A stretch of DNA of 64,000 bases, taken from Oryzomonas sagensis. Its GTDB lineage: Bacteria > Desulfobacterota > Desulfuromonadia > Geobacterales > Pseudopelobacteraceae. The notes under the pieces were generated by a model, which saw only the letters and a program-made list of their open reading frames with translations, was not told the origin of the DNA and did not search any database. Location of the stretch: positions 566,361 to 630,360 of the forward strand of contig NZ_VZRA01000003.1 of assembly GCF_008802355.1 (NCBI RefSeq), given 5' to 3'. Position numbers and translations under genes: made by a program. Positions 57,838-64,000 of this stretch are shown piece after piece (positions within the stretch are counted from its first letter, which is position 1; each line of letters opens with the position of its first letter).

Positions 57838-58719
57838 TCACACCCGCTCCGATTCGGCCTTGCCGAACAGTCCCTGGGGCCGGATGAACAGGATCAGCAG
57901 GAGGATGATAAAGGCAATGGCATCCTTGTAGCCGGAGGATATCAATCCCGCTCCCAGGGATTCGAGCACCCCCAGGATCAGCCCCCCGACCACGGTGGCG
58001 ATGCCGCTGCTCATCCCGCCGATGATGGCGGCGCAAAACCCTTTCAACCCCAGCATGATTCCCACGTCATAGGCGGTCATGGTCAGGGGGGCCACGATGA
58101 TGCCGGCCAGCGATCCCAGCATGGAACTGATGATGAAGGAGAACAGTACCATGCGGCGCACGTCGATACCCACAAGGCTGGCGGCGCGGCGGTTGTACGA
58201 GCAGGCCCGCATGGCCTTGCCGCTGATGGTGTGATAGAAGAAAAATTTGTTGACGGCAATGATCAGCACCGTGATGGTCAGTATCCAGATGTGTTGGGGC
58301 AGTATGGTCGCCCCGGCGATGGAAATCGGTTCGTCCCCTGAAAATGGCGGAATGGCATGGGTATCCTTGCCCCACAGCAGCATGGCAAGGCCGCGGATCA
58401 GGATGCTGCCGGCAATGGTGATGATCACCAGATTGATGGGGGTCGGCTGGCGTAGCGGCCTGATGGCAAGACGCTCGAACAGTATCCCGGCCAGGGCGGA
58501 TACCGCCACGGCGCAGGGGACGGCGGCCCAGAGCGGCAGGTGCAATAGTTCCAGAAAGAAGAGCGTCAGCATCCCCCCCAGCATGACGAATTCGCCCTGG
58601 GCGAAATTGATGATGCCGGTGGCATTGAAGATGATGGAGAAACCGATGCCGATCAGAGCGTAGATCGCTCCTGTGGACAGGCCGGAAAATGAATATTGGA
58701 GGATCTGTTCGAGCTGCAT
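57838..58719 (-). CDS. livH: Branched-chain amino acid ABC permease LivH
   Basis: The 293-residue permease has about eight hydrophobic segments. Diagnostic stretches are GAIYALIGIGFSIIFNATGIINFAQGEF near residue 16 and the coupling loop YNRRAASLVGID near 185, followed by GGMSSGIATVVGG. The frame is open to 58758, but the family start MQLEQILQY is at ATG 58719. A hairpin separates it from livK upstream. Confidence 0.92.
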   Translation of the reverse strand: MQLEQILQYSFSGLSTGAIYALIGIGFSIIFNATGIINFAQGEFVMLGGMLTLFFLELLHLPLWAAVPCAVAVSALAGILFERLAIRPLRQPTPINLVIITIAGSILIRGLAMLLWGKDTHAIPPFSGDEPISIAGATILPQHIWILTITVLIIAVNKFFFYHTISGKAMRACSYNRRAASLVGIDVRRMVLFSFIISSMLGSLAGIIVAPLTMTAYDVGIMLGLKGFCAAIIGGMSSGIATVVGGLILGVLESLGAGLISSGYKDAIAFIILLLILFIRPQGLFGKAESERV

Positions 58720-58740
58720 TGGCGTCCGTTTCTTACGCAG

Positions 58741-58771
58741 AAACTCCCTCCCCTTCATGGGGAGGGAGTTT
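58741..58771 (-). terminator. Intra-operon hairpin between livK and livH
   Basis: The minus-strand transcript can form a perfect 13-bp stem (AAACTCCCTCCCC, 58741-58753, with GGGGAGGGAGTTT, 58759-58771) with a 5-base loop. Only TTTCTGC follows, so it is a weak terminator. It probably protects livK mRNA and lowers expression of the membrane genes, as in other solute-binding-protein operons. Confidence 0.6.
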
Positions 58772-58793
58772 CCCTTTCATAGTGAGGCGTCCG

Positions 58794-59933
58794 CTACTTT
58801 ACGATGGACCAGTGCCGTTTTTTCACCTCTACCAGCACAAAGGCGTCTTTGTTCAATCCGGCATGATCCTGGGCCGAATAGCTGAAGGTCCCGCCGATGC
58901 CGGCAAACCCGCGCGTCCTCTCCAACTGATCCCGAATCGTGGCGCGTGTATCGCCCCCGCGTTCGATGGCGTTTTTCAGCAGCATGACCGCATCCCAGGC
59001 ATGGCCGCCGAAGTGATCCCCCTCGGCCCGGTAATGCTTTTGGTAATCCTTGACAAAGGCCGTCAGGGCCCCTTTCTGTCGATCCGAACCGGGAAGCAGG
59101 TCCGCCACGATCACCTTGCCGGAAGGGAGTTTGATCCCTTCGGCGGCATCACCGGCCAGTTCGATGAACCTTTTGGAAGATACGCCGTGACTCATGAACA
59201 GGGGCGTTTTGAGGCCCAACTGGCGGGCGTTCTTGGCGATAACCGCCGGTCCCGGGTTGGTGCCCCAGCAGATGATCGCCTGGGCCCGGGAGCCCCTGAT
59301 CCTGGTCAGTTGGGCGGTCATGTCCGTATCCTTGGGACCATAGGTGTCATCCGACACGATGGTGATGCCGTATTTTCTGGCTTGGGCCTTCAGCTGCTCG
59401 CGGCCCGAGGCACCAAAACCGTCGGAAACGGTCAGGATGGCAACCTTCGACTGTTTATGCCGTTGCAGGTATTCGTAGATTTTTCCGACAGCCAGGGTAT
59501 CGTTCTGGGCGGTCTTGAATACCCATTTCTTAACCGGTTCCGTGATCTTGATACCGGCGGAACACGAGATGAGCGGCACCTTTTCACGCTCGGCCACCGG
59601 GATGACCGCCATGGACTCGCCGGTGGTGCTGGGGCCGATGATGGCCGCCACATGGTCGTCCCTGATCAGTTTGGTGGCGAGCTGTACCGCCTTGGTTGCA
59701 TCGCCGGAGGTATCATAGACCACCAGCTCCAGTTTGTGCCCCTTGACGCCGCCGGCCTTGTTGATTTCTTCCACCACCATCTTGGCGGTATTGCGCTCCG
59801 GTTCCCCCAGAAAGGCCGCCGGGCCGGTCACGGCGAACAGCCCGCCGATCTTGATTGTTCCCGCGGCAAATACTGCTGTGGCAGATAGAAGACCGACGCA
59901 CACGACGCCGCACACTGCGATCAGTTTTTTCAT
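58794..59933 (-). CDS. livK: Branched-chain amino acid ABC substrate-binding protein LivK-type
   Basis: The 379-residue periplasmic protein has a signal peptide (MKKLIAVCGVVCVGLLSATAVFA). The Peripla_BP_6 fold follows: IKIGGLFAVTGPAAFLGEP near 27, VVEEINKAGGVKGHKLEL near 54, IIGPSTTGESMAVIPVAE near 97 and VAILTVSDGFGASG near 163. It captures amino acids for LivHMGF. Because it lies with paaK and iorAB, its ligands may include aromatic amino acids or aryl acids. Confidence 0.93.
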   Translation of the reverse strand: MKKLIAVCGVVCVGLLSATAVFAAGTIKIGGLFAVTGPAAFLGEPERNTAKMVVEEINKAGGVKGHKLELVVYDTSGDATKAVQLATKLIRDDHVAAIIGPSTTGESMAVIPVAEREKVPLISCSAGIKITEPVKKWVFKTAQNDTLAVGKIYEYLQRHKQSKVAILTVSDGFGASGREQLKAQARKYGITIVSDDTYGPKDTDMTAQLTRIRGSRAQAIICWGTNPGPAVIAKNARQLGLKTPLFMSHGVSSKRFIELAGDAAEGIKLPSGKVIVADLLPGSDRQKGALTAFVKDYQKHYRAEGDHFGGHAWDAVMLLKNAIERGGDTRATIRDQLERTRGFAGIGGTFSYSAQDHAGLNKDAFVLVEVKKRHWSIVK

Positions 59934-59971
59934 TTCCCCCCCTAGAGTTGAACCGGATGCCTCGAACCGGA

Positions 59972-60403
59972 TTACATGCTGTACAGGCGTTCCCCCGCCA
60001 ACACGCTGAAATTGTTGGCCTTAAGCACATTAATAGCCTTATCGGTCTCATCGAAACGGAAGATGATCACCGCATTGCCACCGCAGTGCTCGACAAAGGC
60101 GTACATATACTCAACATTGATCGATTCCGTATCCAGGGTCTGGAGTATGGCTCCCAAACCGCCGGGACGGTCAGGCACCTCAACGGCGACCACCTCGGTC
60201 TTGTTGACGGTGAACCCCTTGCCCTTGAGCACGTGGTTGGCCCTCTCCACATCATTCACGATCAGACGCAGAATGCCGAAATCCGAGGTGTCGGCCAGGG
60301 ACAGTGCCCGGATGTTGATGCCGTTCTCACCCAGGATGCGGGTAATTTCGGCCAGACGGCCCGATTTATTCTCGATGAAGATGGATATCTGCTCGACTTT
60401 CAT
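59972..60403 (-). CDS. Tandem ACT-domain protein next to paaK
   Basis: The 143-residue protein has two ACT domains. The first begins [16 protein letters not shown] near residue 6 and the second [18 protein letters not shown] near 73; each has the Gly-rich ligand turn. Proteins of this kind often accompany phenylacetate-CoA ligases and presumably sense amino acids. The start is ATG 60403, with AGGAGGT six bases upstream; the frame to 60448 is not used. Confidence 0.88.
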   Translation of the reverse strand: MKVEQISIFIENKSGRLAEITRILGENGINIRALSLADTSDFGILRLIVNDVERANHVLKGKGFTVNKTEVVAVEVPDRPGGLGAILQTLDTESINVEYMYAFVEHCGGNAVIIFRFDETDKAINVLKANNFSVLAGERLYSM

Positions 60404-60575
60404 GATGTACCTCCTGGGGTCAAAACCCGGCTTCTGCCACAGAGCCACACAGGCACGAAGAACTTCAAAACCAATCGTAAAAAAGCTTGGGGGTAACCCC
60501 TAAAGGAATTTCGCTTTTCTCCTGTTTTCCTCTGTGTCTCTGTGTCTCAGTGGCAGATTTCGATGTTAGAATTTC
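60404..60575. repeat. Spacer with inverted CTCTGTG-type repeats
   Basis: The 172-base spacer between paaK and the ACT gene holds GCCACAGAGCCACACAGGCA (from 60436) and, about 70 bases later, an imperfect inverted copy: CCTCTGTGTCTCTGTG (from 60529) and TCTCAGTGGC. The same repeat type flanks the metG/tex gap at 6.7 kb. The arms could form a long imperfect hairpin. No gene is present. Confidence 0.5.
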
Positions 60576-61877
60576 CTAGAATTTCCGTTTGTCGATAACC
60601 CGTGTCGCCTTGCCTTCGCTGCGTTGAAGGGTCTTGGGTTCAACCAGTTTGGCGGTGCAGGTGATCCCCAGCACATCCTTGATCTCTTTTTCGATCCGCT
60701 TCGACAAGAGTTGCAAGATCTTGATCTCGTCGGAGAAGATTCCTTCATCCACCTCCACATGCACTTCCAGGGTATCCAGATTATCCTTGCGGTCCACAAT
60801 CAGCAGATAATGGGGTTCAACCCCTTCGATGCCCACCAGGATCGATTCGATCTGGGAGGGGAAGACATTGACCCCGCGAATGATCAGCATGTCGTCCGAG
60901 CGGCCGCACATGCGATTTATGCGGGCATGGGTCCGACCGCACACACAGGGCTCGTAGGTGATGCTGGTAATGTCGCGGGTGCGGTAACGGATCAGGGGAA
61001 TGCCCTGTTTGGTAATGGTGGTGATGACCAGTTCGCCCAGCTCCCCGTCGGGCAGGCGCAGGCCGGTTGCAGGATCGATGATCTCGGGGATGAAGTGGTC
61101 TTCCCAGATATGCAGCCCCTTCTTGGCCTCGATGCATTCGATGGCCACTCCCGGCCCCATGATCTCGGACAGGCCGTAGATATCGATGGCCGACAGGTTC
61201 AGTTTCGCCTCGATTTCGCCCCGCATGGCCTCTGACCAGGGTTCGGCCCCGAAGATGCCGATCCGCAGCTTGAGCTTTTTGAAATCGATTCCCGCAGCAC
61301 TGGCCTCCTCGGCCATGAAGAGCGAGTAGGATGGGGTGCAGGTCAATACCGTTGAGCCGAAATCCTGCATGATCATGATCTGGCGTTTGGTATTGCCGCC
61401 CGAGATGGGGATGACCGACGCCCCCAGCCGTTCGGCGCCGTAATGGGCTCCCAAACCGCCGGTAAAAAGTCCATAACCGTAGGCATTATGGATGATATCC
61501 CCCCTGTGGGCGCCGGCCGCCATAAACGAGCGGGCCATCAACTCACTCCAGGTTTCGATGTCCTTCTGGGTATAGCCGACCACGGTCGGCTTACCGGTGG
61601 TACCGGAAGAAGCGTGGATGCGGACGACCTCTTCCAGAGGAGCGGCAAACAGACCGTAAGGATAGGAGTCGCGCATGTTCTGCTTGGTGGTAAAGGGAAA
61701 CCGTTGCAGATCGTCCAGGCTGCGCACGTCAGCAGGTTTGAGCCCGGCCCTATCAAAAGAATCTTTGTAAAACGGGACATTGGCATACACTCTCTCAACC
61801 ACGACTTGCAGCCGTTTGAGTTGCAACGCCTCCAGCGCCGGGCGAGGCAGGGTCTCAAACTCTTCATTAAAATACAT
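60576..61877 (-). CDS. paaK: Phenylacetate-CoA ligase
   Basis: Activates aryl acetates with ATP and CoA, here probably linked to IorAB for aromatic amino acid breakdown. The 433-residue adenylate-forming enzyme has the P-loop-like [14 protein letters not shown] near 92, [11 protein letters not shown] near 130, [12 protein letters not shown] near 232 and RTRDITSI near 306. The C-terminal domain ends in the catalytic Lys region ([13 protein letters not shown]). It lies 14 bases after the carbonic anhydrase stop on the same strand. Confidence 0.93.
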   Translation of the reverse strand: MYFNEEFETLPRPALEALQLKRLQVVVERVYANVPFYKDSFDRAGLKPADVRSLDDLQRFPFTTKQNMRDSYPYGLFAAPLEEVVRIHASSGTTGKPTVVGYTQKDIETWSELMARSFMAAGAHRGDIIHNAYGYGLFTGGLGAHYGAERLGASVIPISGGNTKRQIMIMQDFGSTVLTCTPSYSLFMAEEASAAGIDFKKLKLRIGIFGAEPWSEAMRGEIEAKLNLSAIDIYGLSEIMGPGVAIECIEAKKGLHIWEDHFIPEIIDPATGLRLPDGELGELVITTITKQGIPLIRYRTRDITSITYEPCVCGRTHARINRMCGRSDDMLIIRGVNVFPSQIESILVGIEGVEPHYLLIVDRKDNLDTLEVHVEVDEGIFSDEIKILQLLSKRIEKEIKDVLGITCTAKLVEPKTLQRSEGKATRVIDKRKF

Positions 61878-61891
61878 GCGTCGTTACCTCT

Positions 61892-62473
61892 TTAAAGTAT
61901 ATGGGCAGCAAAATTCTCCTGGGTGTAACCGTCCACGACCACATCCAGATGGCCATCGTCGGGGCAGAACAGCAGGCCGTGTATCGGTACGTCCTTGGGG
62001 ATCAGCGGGTTGTGACGGATGATCTTGACCACTCGCTCCACGTTTTCCAGCGGATGGGCGAAGAGGCCCAACCACTGCTTGAGATCAGGCACATGGATAT
62101 CGATGACGTCCGGGGAGATACCGCGCCTGATCATGTCGCGCTTGACCGATTCGGCATCCAGTTCCAGTCCGGCCATGCCGCAATCCCGGTGCCCGATGAC
62201 GAACACCTCCTCTACTCCCAGCATGAAGATGCCGGCCACCAGGCTGCGGATGACAGCTCCCGCCATGGGATCGACGATGATGTTGCCGGCGTTCTTGATG
62301 ACCTTGGCGTCGCCGCGTTTAAGCCCCATGGCCGGCTCCAGGAAATCGACCAGACGGGTATCCATGCAGGTGAAGATGGCCAACTGCTTCTTGGGAGACT
62401 TGGGCAGCGGCGGAAAGGCGTTCGGCTTCGTGAAGCGCCGGTTTGCTGCGATAATAGATTCCAACTGGGTCAT
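61892..62473 (-). CDS. Beta-type carbonic anhydrase
   Basis: The 193-residue protein has the zinc ligands and active-site Asp of beta-carbonic anhydrases: TCMDTRL (Cys36, Asp38, Arg40) and GHRDCGM (His95, Cys98), with the KNAGNIIVD motif near 60. It interconverts CO2 and bicarbonate. It overlaps iorB by ATGA. IorAB releases CO2 when it decarboxylates arylpyruvates, so the enzyme may process that CO2 or supply it for the reverse, carboxylating reaction. Confidence 0.9.
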   Translation of the reverse strand: MTQLESIIAANRRFTKPNAFPPLPKSPKKQLAIFTCMDTRLVDFLEPAMGLKRGDAKVIKNAGNIIVDPMAGAVIRSLVAGIFMLGVEEVFVIGHRDCGMAGLELDAESVKRDMIRRGISPDVIDIHVPDLKQWLGLFAHPLENVERVVKIIRHNPLIPKDVPIHGLLFCPDDGHLDVVVDGYTQENFAAHIL

Positions 62474-63063
62474 GACCTACTCCAATCAACGGAACGGCCC
62501 AGGAGGAAGGCCTTTTTGTTCACCTCTACCGCTTTCTTCGGCACCATCTTTTCGATGGCTTGCAGCCAGTACTGTTCGTCGATATCCAGACGCCGGGAGA
62601 CCGCCCCCAAAAGCACCGTATTGGCCGCCCGGACATTGCCCGCCTCGCCGGCCAGTTTCTGGCCGTCCAGCAGCAGAAAATCGGGAAAGCGTTCCCTGAT
62701 CCGTTCCGTCACCCACTCAGGATAGGCTTCCTGGCCCATCAGCACCGACGGCGGCGCGATACGCAGATCATTGGCCACCACGGCTCCCCCCTTCTTGAGA
62801 AGGGGCAGGGAACGGCAGGTCTCCATCAGTTCGAAACCGAACAGGATATCCCCCTCCCCTTCCGGCACCGTAGGGGAAAAGACCTCCGCGCCATAGCGTA
62901 CGTGGGAGACCACGCACCCCCCACGTTGGGACATGCCGTGGATCTCGCTCTTCTTCACATCGAAACCGGCCAACAGGATGGCCTCGGAAAGGATCTCTGC
63001 GGCCAGCAGGATGCCCTGCCCGCCGACCCCGACCAGCAGGATGTTGGTTATGCGGTTATTCAT
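62470..63063 (-). CDS. iorB: Indolepyruvate:ferredoxin oxidoreductase beta subunit
   Basis: The 197-residue protein has the gamma-type domain of 2-oxoacid:ferredoxin oxidoreductases. NILLVGVGGQGILLAAEIL near residue 7, VKKSEIHGMSQRGGCVVSHVR near 37 and the late NTVLLGAVSR near 155 are its marks. With IorA it oxidatively decarboxylates arylpyruvates to aryl-acetyl-CoA, reducing ferredoxin. ATG 63063 overlaps the iorA stop; the longer frame to 63228 lies within iorA and is rejected. Confidence 0.93.
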   Translation of the reverse strand: MNNRITNILLVGVGGQGILLAAEILSEAILLAGFDVKKSEIHGMSQRGGCVVSHVRYGAEVFSPTVPEGEGDILFGFELMETCRSLPLLKKGGAVVANDLRIAPPSVLMGQEAYPEWVTERIRERFPDFLLLDGQKLAGEAGNVRAANTVLLGAVSRRLDIDEQYWLQAIEKMVPKKAVEVNKKAFLLGRSVDWSRS

Positions 63064-64000
63064 TTGGCCCTCCCGATCGCGTCGAACTTGCACAACTGCC
63101 GGCAGACGTCGCAGCCGGTACAGAGCAGCGGGTCGATGAAGGCCGTGCCCCTTTTGCTGCCGTCCCCGGCCGGACGCCACTCGATGGCCGGACAGCCGAT
63201 CTTGAGACAGGCGCGGCAACCGGTGCACTTCTCGACCGCGACCTCGTAGACCGGCCCCTTGTGGAAGACTCCTTCCCGTTTGACCAGGACGCAGGGTTTG
63301 TCGGTGATGATTACCGAGGGCTCAGGACGTTCCATCTCCTCCCTGAGCACGTTTTTGGTCTGCTCCAGGTCAAAGGGGTTGATCACCCGGATATGCTTGA
63401 CCCCCAGCGATGTGCAGAGCAGGGGGAAATCTATGCGATGGGACGGATCATCCATCAGGGTGAAGCCGGAGGCCGGGTTATCCTGGCGGCCGGTCATGGC
63501 GGTAATGCGGTTGTCCAGGATCACGACCGTGGAGGTCGAATTATTGTAGACCATATCCATCAGGCCGTTGATGCCGGTGTGCAGGAAGGTGGAGTCGCCG
63601 ATCACGGCCACGACCTTCTTCTTTTCCTCGGCGGATACGACCTTGCTTACGCCGGTGGCCATGCCGATGGAAGCGCCCATGCAGACGCAGGTATCCATTG
63701 CCGAGAGTGGCGGCATGAAACCCAGCGTGTAACAGCCGATATCGCCGGTAACATAGGCCTTGAGCTGATTGAGAGCAAAGAAGACCCCGCGGTGGGGGCA
63801 GCCGGGGCACATGTTGGGGGGACGTCCGGGAAGCTTGTCCCCGGCATCGGCAGGGGGCTGCTGGAGGCCGAAAGCGGTGCGAATGCGGCCCGGCGACAAC
63901 TCGCCGCACAACGAAATCAGTTCCTTGCCGGTCACGGCAACACCCATGGCTTTGACCTGCTCCTCGATAAAGGGGTCCAACTCCTCCACCACGTAGAGCT
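63060..64000 (-). CDS. iorA: Indolepyruvate:ferredoxin oxidoreductase alpha subunit, C-terminal half
   Basis: The frame runs to the window edge without a start that fits the family, so the N-terminal half lies beyond 64000. Visible are NMCPGCPHRGVFFAL, the thiamine-diphosphate-binding region GDIGCYTLGFMPP and CMGASIGMA, and the metal/TPP motif GDSTFLHTGINGL with DNRITAMTGRQDNP. Two [4Fe-4S] cluster motifs near the end are CTGCRACLKIGCP and CTGCDVCRQLCKF. It is the first visible gene of the operon iorA-iorB-carbonic anhydrase-paaK-ACT-livKHMGF. Confidence 0.94.
   Translation of the reverse strand, partial: LYVVEELDPFIEEQVKAMGVAVTGKELISLCGELSPGRIRTAFGLQQPPADAGDKLPGRPPNMCPGCPHRGVFFALNQLKAYVTGDIGCYTLGFMPPLSAMDTCVCMGASIGMATGVSKVVSAEEKKKVVAVIGDSTFLHTGINGLMDMVYNNSTSTVVILDNRITAMTGRQDNPASGFTLMDDPSHRIDFPLLCTSLGVKHIRVINPFDLEQTKNVLREEMERPEPSVIITDKPCVLVKREGVFHKGPVYEVAVEKCTGCRACLKIGCPAIEWRPAGDGSKRGTAFIDPLLCTGCDVCRQLCKFDAIGRAK

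Overview
The window is dense, GC-rich, single-copy bacterial chromosome. The gene content (frdCAB fumarate reductase/succinate dehydrogenase, a PSP1-family ricT between holB and metG, many radical SAM proteins, a Liv transporter beside indolepyruvate:ferredoxin oxidoreductase and phenylacetate-CoA ligase) fits an anaerobic Desulfuromonadales bacterium, most likely of the Geobacter/Pelobacter group. That assignment comes from gene content only. I see no rRNA, tRNA, IS element, phage or CRISPR array.

Layout. 0-2.2 kb (minus): rnc, a radical SAM protein and the start of an M42 peptidase. 2.2-6.7 kb (plus): tmk-holB-ricT-metG, with back-to-back promoters between rnc and tmk. 6.9-12.4 kb (minus): tex, then ruvB-hda and a J-domain/leucine-rich-repeat protein. 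12.6-16.0 kb (plus): a cupredoxin coupled to a B12-type radical SAM protein, a BrkB-family membrane protein and a PagL-like outer-membrane protein.

16.0-39.4 kb is the most unusual part. It holds two minus-strand operons that together encode an orphan type II fatty-acid/polyketide line. The first (fabG-like reductase, ketosynthase, chain-length-factor-like partner, dehydratase, LolA-like, LolB-like, MMPL exporter) starts at a near-consensus promoter at 23.6 kb. The second runs from 39.3 kb: polysaccharide deacetylase, glycosyltransferase 2, radical SAM, LpxL-like acyltransferase, ACP, three B12-type radical SAM proteins, acyltransferase, thioesterase, another B12-type radical SAM, MFS pump, small ORF, aldo/keto reductase, flavin-binding protein and DUF2461. 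No enoyl reductase is present. The simplest reading is an aryl-polyene-like outer-membrane lipid remodelled by radical chemistry, but the product is unknown. Between the two operons lies ribB with a clear FMN riboswitch.

39.4-49.2 kb: an orphan Cas6-like RAMP protein, frdCAB with a terminator, tgt, a GGDEF sensor with a lipoprotein partner, and an exported coiled-coil protein coupled to mazG. The 368-bp convergent gap at 49.25-49.61 kb is AT-rich and carries two perfect DnaA boxes plus a near-match. 49.6-55.2 kb: murJ, rmuC, a Ros/MucR regulator with a histone-like tail, rsmA and tsaD. 55.3-64 kb (minus): one long operon iorA-iorB-carbonic anhydrase-paaK-ACT-livK-livH-livM-livG-livF for uptake and fermentation/oxidation of amino acids through aryl-CoA intermediates.

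Gene starts were moved inward from the longest frame wherever a ribosome-binding site, family alignment or promoter position required it; these cases are stated in the entries.
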